Source of the DNA: Athripsodes cinereus
Taxonomy: Eukaryota > Arthropoda > Insecta > Trichoptera > Leptoceridae
Reading direction: 5' to 3'
Assembly (NCBI GenBank): GCA_947579605.1
Contig: OX388307.1
Span: forward strand, 12,997,237-13,061,236
Length of the DNA stretch: 64,000 nt
Part shown: piece by piece, positions 9,541 to 19,906 of the stretch
How the letters are laid out: each line of letters starts with the position of its first letter
Numbering within the stretch: the stretch's first letter is position 1
Program-made: the position numbers and the translations under genes
Notes under the pieces: model-generated
Told to the model about the DNA's origin: nothing
Databases searched by the model: none
The model's input: the letters and a program-made list of their open reading frames with translations, nothing else

Positions 9541-12306
9541 AGGCGCTCTTGAGACGGTCTAGAGACTGTTAAACGGCGTCAAAACAAAATCATCCATAAT
9601 CATCATCATCATCAACAACACGGTTGATAGCTACCATCCCCCCCTCGATATTGTAATTACTTCACGTTTGCGAAATATGGACAACAAACTAATCCTTAAG
9701 AGAAATTTCCACGGAGCGGATTACCCACTAATAAACAATTGTTTGGAAAATATGGATTTTACTTTCTTATCGAACATTGCTAATCTGAACACTGCTGTAG
9801 AACTCTATTACTCCAATTTACAAACTTGCATTGATGCCTATATCCCGGAAACGTGTTTTAAAACTTCTCAATATCCGAAGTGGTTTAATGCAGAACTTAA
9901 ACATCTAGTCATAAAAAAGAAACTAGCACATAAAAAATATAAAGAAACTTTAGATACAGATGACTATAATTATTTTTCTGGTTTACGCAGTCAGTGTTCT
10001 GAATTGTCAAAAAAATGCTACTCTCACCATATTGAAACTATTGAAAATAAATTGCCTGGAGATTCCAGAGATCTGTGGAGATTTGTCAATAAAATGAGGG
10101 AAGATCAGGTTGATATACCTTCGAAAGTGTTCTATAATAATCAGCATTCTGAATCTGCTCAGGGAGCAGCAAATCTGTTTGCTTCTTATTTTCAGAGTGT
10201 CTATGATATTCCATCTACACACTCACATACTGAACCTGATTTTACCTCCACTAGGATTATCGATCTGCCCTGCATAACAATTTCTCTTGACGAGGTAAAA
10301 AGTGCGATTCTTGCCTTAGACGCTTCAAAAACAGCGGGCCCTGATGGTATTCCCAACGTTTTTCTTAAAAACTGTGTAGATATTATTGCCAAACATTTAC
10401 ATATTTTGTTTTCCTCCTCACTAAGATTGGGTATATTTCCAGATATTTGGAAAAACGGTTTTATAAGCCCAATACTTAAGAAGGGTGATAACAGTCAAGT
10501 CATAAACTACAGACCCATATGTATCTTGTCCGCAATTCCTAAGCTTTTTGAGTCTTTGATTGTAGGGAAGATTAAACAACCTGTCAATAATGTAATTACT
10601 AATCTTCAACACGGTTTTGTTCCCAAAAAGTCTACTCAAAGTAACTTACTCATATATCAAAATTATATTATGAATACTCTTGCAATGAGAGGCCAAGTCG
10701 ATTCCGTGTACACTGACTTCTCTAAAGCTTTTGACAAGATGTCACATGACATGCTATTACGTAAGTTACGTGGATACGGAGTCGACGATATTTTTTATCG
10801 ATGGTTAGAAAGTTACTTAAGTGATAGGACTCTTAAAGTAAGAATGGGTAGTTGTATATCAGATGCAATATATGCATATAGTGGTGTCCCGCAGGGATCG
10901 CACTTAGGACCAATGCTGTTTAATATATTTATAAATGACATAGTTCAGATTTTCAGAGACATTGAGGTATTACTATTCGCTGACGACTTGAAATTGTATA
11001 AATCTATAAAAAACACAGATGATTGTATAGTTCTACAACAGAACCTTGATTATTTGAATAATTGGTGTAAAGAGAATAAACTTAACCTTAATATAGCCAA
11101 GTGTCAAGTCATTCAATTTCACAAGACCAGATCTAAAGTTTCATACAATTATACCATAGATGGTATGGTACTTGAGTGTGTCTCAAATTTGAGAGATCTG
11201 GGTATTACCTTCTCTGAAGATCTGACTTACAACTTACATATTGAGGAAATTGTCAGTAAAGCCATGAGAACTTTAGGGTTTGTTTTCAGACTGGTTACTG
11301 ATCTCCGTTTGATTCAGTCTTATAGACTACTTTTTGTTTCTCTCGTGAGGCCATTATTGGAGTATAACACTGTAATATGGTCTCCAAATTATAATATCCA
11401 CATCAGTGGCTTGGAGAGAGTACAGAGAAAATTCTTGAGGCTGATCAACTATAAGTTAGGGTTACCGGTGGAAAATATTGACTACCCGGCTTTGATGAAT
11501 GAGCTTCGACTCCTCAGCTTAGAAAACCGGAGAAAAGTGTTTGATCTTTGTTTTCTTCATAAGCTTCTCAATGGAGAAATAGATTGTCCCGAATTAATTG
11601 AACTGATTCAATTCAACATACCTACCAGAAGTACCAGACAAACAGTGTTATTTCGAGAACACAACACTAGGAATAATTACTCATTTTTCTCTCCTATGGT
11701 TAGAATTCATAGATTAGGGAACCTGGTAGGAGATAATACAGACATTTTTGCTGACAGTTTACCTAAATATAAACATGACATTATAAATTCTTTTAATGTA
11801 TAAATTAACAATGGGCATTTCGAAGTATGTTTGGCTATTAATTTGAATTTTTGCATTTGTATTATTGTTCCTTCATCTACTAGTGACAATTTATTATACA
11901 TATAATTGATATATACCTATTTAATTTCTGACATCTTGCTGAATTATTTATTATTTTTTTTGACATTTTAATTATCTATTACAATTCATATATATGATTT
12001 TTTTTTCTTCTATCTACTTGACATCTCCTTACTGTATCAAAATAATTGTTCTTGACATTTATCAAACCTTTGTTGACATTTACACTCTCACCACAATATT
12101 TTGACTTTTCTGATTGTTTTGTTTTGACTCATTTTGTGATTGTTATAGTTTGATTTCCAATTGTATTGTTTCTTCGCCAGTTGTTGTTCTGTTCCAACTG
12201 TGTTGTGAATGAGAATTATGTTTGTTTTTGTTTTGTATTTTTAACATGTAAAAGGCTCACGCCGTGGATTTATGTATAAATAAATAAATAAATAAAATAA
12301 AAATAA
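9541..12306 (+). mobile_element. Jockey/CR1-like non-LTR retrotransposon, 5'-truncated
   Basis: Holds a complete RT frame (9,563-11,803), a 3' UTR of about 490 bp and an A-rich tail of repeated ATAAA units (12,274-12,306). ORF1 and most of the endonuclease are missing, so this is a 5'-truncated copy. AAATAAAAATAA occurs at both 9,528-9,539 and 12,295-12,306 and could be the target duplication, but it is low-complexity and overlaps the tail. The final UTR segment, 'aaaaggctcacgccgtggat', has a counterpart near 62.75 kb. Confidence 0.8.
9563..11803 (+). CDS. Non-LTR ORF2 C-terminal part (endonuclease end + reverse transcriptase)
   Basis: Open without a stop from 9,563 (after a TAG at 9,560) to 11,803; the first ATG is 9,677. 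The sequence before that ATG reads 'DSYHPPLDIVI', resembling the end of an APE-type endonuclease, so the native start lay further upstream and was lost. RT motifs, numbered with residue 1 at 9,668: 'TAGPDGIPNVFL' near 222; 'NYRPICILS' near 278; 'YTDFSKAFDKM' with catalytic D350; 'GVPQGSHLGPMLF' near 407; catalytic 'FADD' at 437-440; then 'GITFSEDL' and 'YNTVIWSP' in the thumb/post-RT region. Family role: target-primed reverse transcription at a nicked chromosome site. The motifs look intact, but without the endonuclease the product could not act alone. Codon use is AT-rich, like its surroundings. Clade placement (Jockey versus CR1) is by eye. Confidence 0.85.
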   Translation, partial: RLLNGVKTKSSIIIIIINNTVDSYHPPLDIVITSRLRNMDNKLILKRNFHGADYPLINNCLENMDFTFLSNIANLNTAVELYYSNLQTCIDAYIPETCFKTSQYPKWFNAELKHLVIKKKLAHKKYKETLDTDDYNYFSGLRSQCSELSKKCYSHHIETIENKLPGDSRDLWRFVNKMREDQVDIPSKVFYNNQHSESAQGAANLFASYFQSVYDIPSTHSHTEPDFTSTRIIDLPCITISLDEVKSAILALDASKTAGPDGIPNVFLKNCVDIIAKHLHILFSSSLRLGIFPDIWKNGFISPILKKGDNSQVINYRPICILSAIPKLFESLIVGKIKQPVNNVITNLQHGFVPKKSTQSNLLIYQNYIMNTLAMRGQVDSVYTDFSKAFDKMSHDMLLRKLRGYGVDDIFYRWLESYLSDRTLKVRMGSCISDAIYAYSGVPQGSHLGPMLFNIFINDIVQIFRDIEVLLFADDLKLYKSIKNTDDCIVLQQNLDYLNNWCKENKLNLNIAKCQVIQFHKTRSKVSYNYTIDGMVLECVSNLRDLGITFSEDLTYNLHIEEIVSKAMRTLGFVFRLVTDLRLIQSYRLLFVSLVRPLLEYNTVIWSPNYNIHISGLERVQRKFLRLINYKLGLPVENIDYPALMNELRLLSLENRRKVFDLCFLHKLLNGEIDCPELIELIQFNIPTRSTRQTVLFREHNTRNNYSFFSPMVRIHRLGNLVGDNTDIFADSLPKYKHDIINSFNV

Positions 12307-12903
12307 GGGGACATTTATATAATTATATACATTCAATAATTCCTTTATATTCCTTTGATTCTTAGGGAACCATGACTCAGGTACAACATAACACATAATT
12401 GTCTTTGTATTGCCTTCATTGAATTTGAATGAATTTAACATACTCCCGTAGGACAATGTTTTATGCTGATTTAATCAATGAAAAGTCCATAATTTGTTTA
12501 TCTTGTTATTTATTTCTGGACTTTATCATACGAGTAGTTACTAAAAATTTATTTTTTTGCTTATGAAGCTGCACACACCGGCCCGAATAACATTTTTTCG
12601 TGTAAATGAAATTAGTTTCCACTCATGTTCCAATGAAATACATACATTAAATGCTGAACGAATAAAGATTAAACTGTTTGCTTTTGTTCACGTTATTTTT
12701 TTATTACAGCATTATTTTTATTCATAAAAAAAGCCATAAAATAGATTATTACTACATATTATGCAGATAAAAAGTAAATTTTTTCAATGGTCATCTATCA
12801 TCCAACAACATGCGCCACAATTAAAGGATATATATTAATGTTTGGTCTTGCACGCTTATTAATTTATCATACTGGCAAACCACATTTAGATTAACCATCA
12901 CAA
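12307..12903. other. Intergenic, nothing recognised
   Basis: AT-rich sequence downstream of the retrotransposon tail. The 71-codon minus frame here shows no motif. Confidence 0.45.
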
Positions 12904-13027
12904 TTTTTTTTTATTTTTAAAAAAGATATATCTGGGTTTTGTTTGTAATAAGCCCAAATACAACCTTATACACCTTTCACAGTAAGCTACTAAAAGCTTG
13001 TGTCGTAAATGGGGAGTTTGCCGGTAC
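12904..13027 (-). repeat. SINE copy, tRNA head mostly missing
   Basis: Minus-strand copy of the 51.0-kb SINE body. It reads 'gccggcaaactcccc' (diverged), then the 'gacacaagctt' block, 'aaggtgtataaggttgtatt', 'tgggtttat', 'agatatatctttt' and a poly(A) tail, seen as poly(T) at 12,904-12,918. Confidence 0.7.
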
Positions 13028-13116
13028 CTGGTAAGTTAGTTACCTACCTAGCTCTGCTCAAATTTGAGGGAATCAATTTATTATGTTTTACTGCATATTT
13101 ATAACTAAATAATTGT

Positions 13117-13129
13117 TTGGTAATGTAAA
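13117..13129. repeat. Target-site duplication, 3' side of R1-clade element
   Basis: TTGGTAATGTAAA at 13,117-13,129 is repeated exactly at 16,227-16,239, flanking the R1-clade insertion. A 13-bp duplication is typical of target-primed reverse transcription. Confidence 0.85.
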
Positions 13130-13402
13130 TACATTGAAAGAACCTCTACACACTCGGATATCTCAGGAGTCGGAGACTCCTATTTATCCGAATTTGCACA
13201 CATCACTTTCATTTCCTCAGAGGCGACCCGAAGAACAGATCAACATAAGTCGCCTCGTTGGAACAATAAACAAAAAGAAACAAAAATAGCCCATATTGGG
13301 AAAAATTAAAATAAAGTGATATCACACAATACATGTGTGACATAATTAACCATAATAAATTAAACCAATATTATACCCAAAAATTAAGTACAATACAATA
13401 AT

Positions 13403-13491
13403 ATACATATATATACATACACACACACATACACTCACACACACACACACACATTCATACACACATACACACATATATATACAGTTGGTAC
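13403..13491. repeat. (AC)n/(TA)n microsatellite in the R1-element 3' UTR
   Basis: Runs of ACAC with interspersed ACAT and ACTC, flanked by ATATAT. Because the target duplication lies outside it, the microsatellite belongs to the element's 3' UTR and is not its insertion target. Confidence 0.85.
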
Positions 13492-13694
13492 AGATAACAG
13501 AGATAAAGTGTCCAGAAACATTTCGGTTTTAAGACAGTGAGCCCAGGGGTCACTGAAACGGGGTAGTGTGGAAAACTATTTCCCTCCCAATGGGGATATT
13601 CCAACCAAAGCTACTCTCCACCAAGGGAGACAGGACGCACAAAACAAACGAAAAACAAGAGTTCGCCACGCAACATTCGCCACGCCAAGCAAGC

Positions 13695-16226
13695 TCAATT
13701 CTCAGACTCCCCTGCGTCAGCCGGGGGTAAACCCGGCCCACGCAGAAGATCCCACCTAGACACCCAGGAATCTACAAACCTCTGGAAAGCCCTGAAATTC
13801 TGAGGACAAAGTAGCACTTCCCCAAACCAAACGGGCCTGGGGGTGTCATCGCTCATTTCCTCTAGCATTAGATCTCTCGCATCCATCATCACCGGGCACT
13901 CCCAAAGGATATGCTCCGCATATTGCGCCCCCATCCCACAGACACACCATGGATCATCCACGAGTCCAAGATCAAAGAGCTTACCTCTCAGATCCCCATG
14001 GCCAGTTATCAACTGTACAGTGAAATGATCAAATGATAGGAAGCGCTTTTTCATTCGTTCACAAACATTCGGGAGGAAACTATAGACTAATCTAGCAGTT
14101 CTTCCTCCATCCCATCTTTCCTGCCACACTTCCATCGTTCTCTTTCGTATCGTGCCGACAGCCCTATTATAACCTCTGATTCCGGGTTCCGCATGCACAG
14201 ACATGCCGAAATGTACCACAACTCCATCCGCCTTGATCTTGTGCCTGGCCACAGAGTCCAAAATTTCTAAATCGGCTGGTAGCACTCCAGCAATGACTGG
14301 AAGGCCATCACTAGCTGCAGTTCGATACGCACCCGTGACAGCGAGCAGCGGGAGTCTTTGCCCCCTCAAGACCGCCATCGACAGAGATCCAACTAACAGC
14401 CTGTGCGACCACACACGAGCGGCATACGTGACCTGAGCCACATAAGTCGCCCGATATATAGTCTTCACAGTTCGCCATCTTAGACCCCATGTTCCACGAC
14501 TCAGTCTGCGAAGAGTGAAAAATAACACACCCGCTTTTCCGGCAGTCGCTCTGACATGCGGGAGAAAGGAAAGGCCTCTGTCCAGGACTACACCCAGATA
14601 ACGGACTTCGTTGACCACCCTCACGGGTGATCCACTCATCCGAAGAACTGGATTCCTGTCCCCAAGCGAACCCTTCAACCACATAGCGGAGGTCTTGCTC
14701 GGCGAGAAGACCAGCCTATTCACATTGCCCCACGTCAGGATACGTTCGATCGCGATTTTAAATTTATTCTCAATGGCGCTCCTCGTACTACCAGATAGCA
14801 AGAGAAGCGCATCATCGGCATAGGCAAAAATCGTGCAGCCAGGCGGAAGATCCATTTTCAACAGATCGTCAAACAGAACATTCCAAAGAAACGGTCCTAA
14901 AACCGATCCTTGTGGGCAGCCCATGTCCACAATCCTTTCCACTACAATTCCAGCGTGTGTGATCATTACTGACCTGTTGCTAAAGTAGCTGCTAACAACA
15001 TTAAACAACCAGCGAGGACAACCTCGTATCTTTAGCTTGGCCAGGATAAGAGGCCACCACGCATTGTCAAAAGCCCCAGCTATGTCAAGGAAGACACCCA
15101 GAACATTCTTATCCTCACACTCATTTCTCCATTTCAAGCAGGCCTCAATAGCATGCTCAGTGGATAGACCCCTGCTAAAACCAAACTGTTTGGGATCTCC
15201 AGGCATAAGAGTCCCCGCAAGCCGGTTCCTCACCAAGATCTCAAGGATCTTGCCAAAGGAAGGCAGCAAGGTAATGGGTCTATACGCCTTGATATCCGAC
15301 AGTGGCTTATCATTGCCTTTGGGTATAACCCTCAGCATACCTTTCTTCCAAACTTCCGGAAATATTCCTTCATTCAGACAGGCCTGGTATAGAGCCAGCA
15401 TTTCTGCAGGGCAGTACGTCCAGACCTTTTTCACAATTGCACCATTGATTCTGTGAAAACCAGGTGCCTTCCTAGGTCCTAAATTTTTTACGATTTCTCC
15501 CAACTCAGAATGTGTCACATCGTCAGGTTCGATTATAGACTCATCTGGTGGACAGCGCGACAGGAAACGCAACGCAGCATGAAATGGGGTATCCCTCGAT
15601 ATCGAATCAAGAGGCACAAGCCCATCCAGCAACGTCCTGAGTGTGCCGTCAATACACACTGTCTCACTACCGCCAGCAACAATGCTGGTAAGGTAGTGAT
15701 CAGCGGATCTCTTGGACTTCACAATGGTCTTTGTAACTGACCAGGGATCGGCATTTCCCGTTTCAGTGATCCACTCTTTCCAGGCTGAGGTCTTAGCATG
15801 CCTTATAGCCAATTGGTAGGAGCCTCTCGCACGTTGAAGCCTCTCAAGGAGACGCTTACCTTCGGGAGAGTCGCGCAAAACGCTGCCACTTCTCACCGGG
15901 CAAAATGCCCCTTCGGCGGATTTGAACTGGCGTCTTAGGTCCGTGAGTTCAGGCGTCCACCAATTGGTAGTACGCCGTCCCCCAGGCCTACACCTTCCCA
16001 TCACAGTAACTGCCGTATTAACGACCGCACTGTTAAATTTTTCCCCAGCTTTGTCAGCCCCCTCTGTCAGCCAAATTGCAAAATTTCTCATCCTTTCTTT
16101 CAATTCCATACCAAAATGTTCCCAGTTAGTCCTTGAGCCCCTGAAGCTCCAGAGACCATACGGTTCAATCTCCAACGAACCACCAATTGACCAAGTGATC
16201 AATCGATGGTCACAGGAGGTGGAGGA
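13695..16226 (-). CDS. R1-clade ORF2, partial (endonuclease end, RT, C-terminal zinc knuckle)
   Basis: One uninterrupted frame of about 844 codons from the truncation point. It opens with 'SSTSCDHRLITWSIGG', the last conserved endonuclease motif (S-D-H-x-x-I, with C for one position), so it is cut just inside the nuclease. RT motifs, numbered from 16,202: 'APGFHRINGAIV' (usually A-P-G-x-D-G) near 235; 'YRPITLLPSFGKILE' near 300; 'GVFLDIAGAFDNAWW' near 367; 'MGCPQGSVLGPFLWN' near 425; catalytic 'FAYADDALLLL' with D463-D464. After RT, 'YRTAASDGLPVIAGVLPADL' is characteristic of the R1 clade. A Cys-x-Cys...His-x4-Cys knuckle ('CVCGMGAQYAEHILWEC') lies near the C-terminus. Role: target-primed reverse transcription. 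The + frames inside it are shadows. The RT looks potentially functional but lacks a nuclease. Confidence 0.88.
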   Translation of the reverse strand, partial: SSTSCDHRLITWSIGGSLEIEPYGLWSFRGSRTNWEHFGMELKERMRNFAIWLTEGADKAGEKFNSAVVNTAVTVMGRCRPGGRRTTNWWTPELTDLRRQFKSAEGAFCPVRSGSVLRDSPEGKRLLERLQRARGSYQLAIRHAKTSAWKEWITETGNADPWSVTKTIVKSKRSADHYLTSIVAGGSETVCIDGTLRTLLDGLVPLDSISRDTPFHAALRFLSRCPPDESIIEPDDVTHSELGEIVKNLGPRKAPGFHRINGAIVKKVWTYCPAEMLALYQACLNEGIFPEVWKKGMLRVIPKGNDKPLSDIKAYRPITLLPSFGKILEILVRNRLAGTLMPGDPKQFGFSRGLSTEHAIEACLKWRNECEDKNVLGVFLDIAGAFDNAWWPLILAKLKIRGCPRWLFNVVSSYFSNRSVMITHAGIVVERIVDMGCPQGSVLGPFLWNVLFDDLLKMDLPPGCTIFAYADDALLLLSGSTRSAIENKFKIAIERILTWGNVNRLVFSPSKTSAMWLKGSLGDRNPVLRMSGSPVRVVNEVRYLGVVLDRGLSFLPHVRATAGKAGVLFFTLRRLSRGTWGLRWRTVKTIYRATYVAQVTYAARVWSHRLLVGSLSMAVLRGQRLPLLAVTGAYRTAASDGLPVIAGVLPADLEILDSVARHKIKADGVVVHFGMSVHAEPGIRGYNRAVGTIRKRTMEVWQERWDGGRTARLVYSFLPNVCERMKKRFLSFDHFTVQLITGHGDLRGKLFDLGLVDDPWCVCGMGAQYAEHILWECPVMMDARDLMLEEMSDDTPRPVWFGEVLLCPQNFRAFQRFVDSWVSRWDLLRGPGLPPADAGESEN

Positions 16227-16239
16227 TTGGTAATGTAAA
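16227..16239. repeat. Target-site duplication, 5' side of R1-clade element
   Basis: Exact second copy of TTGGTAATGTAAA, immediately beyond the truncated 5' end of the element. Confidence 0.85.
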
Positions 16240-16264
16240 ATGTATTTTTATTTTATGTATATTC

Positions 16265-16575
16265 AAACATGCAAGCTGTCTTCTCCATGCTCAAATAGCA
16301 TTAAGAAGGCTGGCAATTCCCACCGCTGAATTTTAGATGCAAAATGTTTTAATTATTTCAAACTTATTAAATTATGTAAACTTGCGGAAATGAGTGGGAG
16401 ACCAATTTTTTGCCAGGTGATCTACGGCTCATATATAGTTATTTATATGTTCATTCTTATATTATACTATAGTACCTACATTGATTACAAAATATTTCAT
16501 GGACAAAAACATTTAAACAAATACAATCAGTTCAGAGGGCGAGTTTATCGCAAGGGTTATGTCTTCCTTATAACC
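16265..16575 (-). repeat. Family L long form, inverted, tail missing
   Basis: Read on minus, it starts with the 'gggttataaggaagacat' head and 'gcgataaactcgccctctga', and later shows the segment matching 35,625-35,800 (for example 'cagcggtgggaattgccagc' versus 'ggcgatgaggtttgtcaccc'). The last match on + is 'acatgcaagctgtcttctcc' near 16,268. The A-rich tail is absent. The 67-codon + frame here is spurious. Confidence 0.6.
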
Positions 16576-17404
16576 CAAATTATTATTTTTTAACTATAAA
16601 GTGAAATGAAAAAGGATTGAAGAGGGAGGGATTACTGCATATCTAATTGATCCATCATTAAAAGTGTTGAAGTAAGTTTTGTAAACACCTGCCTCTTTTA
16701 TGCTCTCAAAGGTAGACCAAATATGTCGACATCGGATGATATTTCTAATATTTAATATTCACTATTCTCAAGAGAAATAAATGTTCAGAGTTTATAAAGA
16801 AAAATGTTGACCTTTTACAAAGAAGGCACTTCGCAAACAGGAATATCACAGCATTTCATTATATTAAAATGGATGTACATATATTATAAAATAAAGCTTC
16901 GTCAATTTATTCTAAATTCCGTAATTAGAAAAGTTATAATTTATAATATGCATCATATATGACAATGCAGATTGTATGAGGAAAGAGTTTTAACTGTAGC
17001 AGATAATACAAAGTACGGTTTTGTTTTTGTTTCACATTTTGTTTCACATTTCAAAACTTTTCTTTGACATTTTTAATTCAGTGATGAAGCATACCACCAT
17101 AAGCATGAATATTTGTTTGCAATCACGGGAAGAAAAAACAGTATTTTAATGCATGCAGTAAGTCCGCTGGATACCCCAAAACAGGTCTAGAGGTAGCTTC
17201 TTCCTGCTTTTTGGTATTCATGATATATACCCAACATGCAATTATATATGTTTGTACAAAATTGTACAAAACAATTGAGATCAATAAGAGCAATTCAAAT
17301 TCATGTAATAGAAATTAAGAAAAACAAATGAAATTCGTTAAGTAGGCAATTCTATATATGTATATACAAATAATTTTTAGGGTACTCTACGTACAGTTGT
17401 CCTG
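16576..17404. other. Intergenic, nothing recognised
   Basis: AT-rich, no open frame above 60 codons, no element recognised. Confidence 0.45.
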
Positions 17405-17520
17405 GAAAATACTCTTTATTTGGTCTTGAGAAAGAGCGTTAGCTTCTATCCAACGTTTCGTGCAGTACTAAACCGGACATCAGCTGTGACGTTGAGAGTA
17501 GGTGGTGGTGGTAGGCTTCA
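17405..17520 (-). other. Degenerate hammerhead-like / Penelope-like terminal fragment
   Basis: On minus it reads CTGATG (17,478-17,483), a ~19-nt spacer, then CGAAACGTTGG (17,450-17,460), followed about 35 nt later by 'ccaaataaagag'. The order CUGAnG / GAAAC-GU / AATAAA parallels the better cores at 36.57 and 1.74 kb. However, the conserved A after CUGAnG is T and the cleavage triplet is GTT. A weak remnant at best. Confidence 0.3.
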
Positions 17521-18387
17521 GCGAGCGTGCGAGTCTTGTGAATGAGAGAGCGACAAGTTCTAAGTGAGCGAGACTAAAAAAAATTGATAATAATTATCCC
17601 GTCGGAAGTGGTACCTATTAATTTATTATCACAAACTGAGTGAAGTGTTCTCGAGAAAAATGTTGAAGGACGAGAATGAAAAGAATTAGGATATTCATTT
17701 TCATATATTAATGATACAACGAGGCGTGCCACCTATCTTGAACATGTTAGAATACCTATAATAAAAAATATGAAACTCATACTTATTCAATCCTTTAAAA
17801 AGTTTCGTGTATTAATTATTGTTTTTATCATAATTATTTTACATTTACTGACTGAATGCTATCTTCTAACATTTTCAATAGTTTAAGTACAATTATATGT
17901 TTCAAACTCATACAATTATCACAAACAATTGAATTATTACCACACCAGCTATATACTAGGAGTATCGTAGATAACTTTCCGTTTCTCGGATCCATCTAAC
18001 TATAAGGAAGTTCTGCTTTATTCATCGCCCTTATATTATTATTCCATGTTGCACACTCTTCCCATGATTAAATAGCTTTGTTATTAGTTTTATTCAATTC
18101 TTACCTTTTTTTGCTTTATAACTCTCTTCTTGAGAGCAAGGGGTGAAACGAGTCACCTTCATTCTGTACAAATGGAGAAATAGTTTATAGTAAAGATGGA
18201 CATCTAGATCGTCTAAAATTTAGTGAAAAGAAGCTCAAAATGCTATATTAAGGTAGACATATTTAAGGTAGACACATTAAGGTTGGTTGACAAAAAAAAA
18301 AATACGTAACACATTTAACTAATAATTATTGAAAATTTATGAATTCCTATTAAAAAAATGCCAATATAAAACAATTGACTATATAAG
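17521..18387. other. Intergenic, nothing recognised
   Basis: Begins with a purine-rich stretch (GAGAGAGCGAC near 17,545) and is otherwise AT-rich. No open frame or repeat noticed. Confidence 0.4.
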
Positions 18388-18460
18388 TTTTTTTTTAAAG
18401 ATTTATCTGGATTTTGTTATAAACCCAAATACAACCTTATACCTACACCTTTCACAGTTA
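18388..18460 (-). repeat. SINE 3' fragment
   Basis: Minus-strand 3' portion of the SINE: 'aaggttgtatttgggttta', 'aatccagataaat' and a poly(A) tail, seen as poly(T) at 18,389-18,396. The head is missing. Confidence 0.65.
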
Positions 18461-19840
18461 TTATTATAAAATATTTTAGAACAATGATGGAATTCGCATG
18501 TTGAAAATTTTATTATAAATCGATATTATACTATTTGTGAATGTAGGCTGTGTTCACACGGATTCAAACAATATTAAAAGGTTGCAATTTAAAGCTAAAC
18601 TATGCATTGAACAAAGCGTATGTAATTGTTAAGATAGATAAACTTACAAGGAATTGTGCGTCGTATTACTGAATAGAAATTGAATAAATAGTTCACAATA
18701 AAAATACCTGATTTACCAACATAAAAAAATATCTAATTTATCCTGAAATCCACAGGATTAAAAGTACAATATAATGAAGTCGTAAGGATTAGAATAATTT
18801 AACATTTACTGCTCACTTTCTCAAATATTACGAATTACATTTTAGGAAATGTAATTTATTCTAAAATAATTAATTTGTAGGTAGCTCACAAGTATCTTCG
18901 TATCATTATATACCTTTTATTATGCCGACTTAACATCGCACACATCTTGAGTAGATTGCTATCATTAATTTAGTTAATTTCATTGTATCAAATTAGATTC
19001 ATTTTAATGAACCTATTAATTCACATAAATGTAGAACATCAAAGGTTAGTTTCTATTGTTATGACGGAACAGGTAGGCATAGAAGTATTGTGTAAAACTG
19101 ATATTAAATTTACATAAGAAAGAGAATATAGTGTAGGTTGTAAGATGTGAGTGGACCACACTTAATTTACCTCCATTATATTTGAAGACGACAAATTTCT
19201 AAGAAGGATTCAAAGGATGCAAACTGATAACTTATGTTAATAAAGACAGCTCAAAGGTTTTTGTCAATTATTTAGGTATAACGATTTACGGTAATATTAT
19301 ATTATATTTAAATAGCTAAAATAAATACAAAACTTTGTGATAATTAAATATTTTATTACAACAAAAGACGAACTTAACAATGATGGAATCTCTTCAAAAA
19401 TTAATAAGTACAGGAGTATGTGTGAAATTGTTGAAACGAATTATTATGAGATTAAAGTGAATGTAACTAGCGGTTGTAGTGTATTAGAGTGGCATTAGTC
19501 CGTATAATTATGACCATCTGAATTCCATTTAGTAAGACTCATTACCATATCTGGCGGGGCGATGGGTGTTTCTACTACTCCGAGGAGGTTTAGGGAGCGA
19601 TAAGACTCGCTAATGGAACTAAAGGGGATACCAACTTGCATTACAAAATGCTCTGGTATGTCAAAATTTAAAAACTGACAATTTATAAATAGGAAACTTA
19701 AACATTGGTAATATTAATTGAAAAAATATTAGTTTTTATTCAATGACAATTATAACCGTAATAGTAAATAACAGTAGGAAACTAATATTGAATTTTAATT
19801 TCAACAAGTATTATATTGAAGGAACCTGGAGGCATAAAGG
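18461..19840. other. Intergenic, nothing recognised
   Basis: AT-rich. A slightly GC-richer patch at 19,550-19,640 (TGGCGGGGCGATGGG) could be a decayed element but was not identified. Confidence 0.4.
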
Positions 19841-19906
19841 AAGAAATTCGCTCCACAAATAACCAACCTGTGATGAAAGATTGGTAAGTTGTGGAGCGAA
19901 TTTCTT
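19841..19906. repeat. Perfect 18-bp inverted repeat (hairpin)
   Basis: AAGAAATTCGCTCCACAA (19,841-19,858) is exactly complementary to TTGTGGAGCGAATTTCTT (19,889-19,906). The 30-nt loop has an inner ACCAA/TTGGT pair. The right arm overlaps the start of the RT-tail remnant that follows, so the left arm is probably an inverted duplication of it. Confidence 0.8.

Larger units (their letters stand above)
13130..16226 (-). mobile_element. R1-clade non-LTR retrotransposon, 5'-truncated, with TSD
   Basis: Bounded by the 13-bp direct repeat. On minus it runs from a truncated endonuclease through RT to a 3' UTR of about 565 bp that contains a (TG)n microsatellite and two perfect hairpins: AGGCGAC...GTCGCCT around 13,218-13,252, and GGAGTC-tcc-GACTCC around 13,165-13,185. 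It lacks a poly(A) tail, as R1-clade elements often do. Its GC content is clearly higher than the flanks, suggesting a recent insertion or distinct codon use. A fragment with the same second hairpin lies at 26,983-27,110. Confidence 0.88.

Noticed and set aside
13403..13491. (AC)n tract as a microsatellite insertion target of the R1-clade element, as known for Waldo/Mino families
   Set aside because: The exact 13-bp target duplication at 13,117-13,129 and 16,227-16,239 places the tract inside the element's 3' UTR, not at its border.
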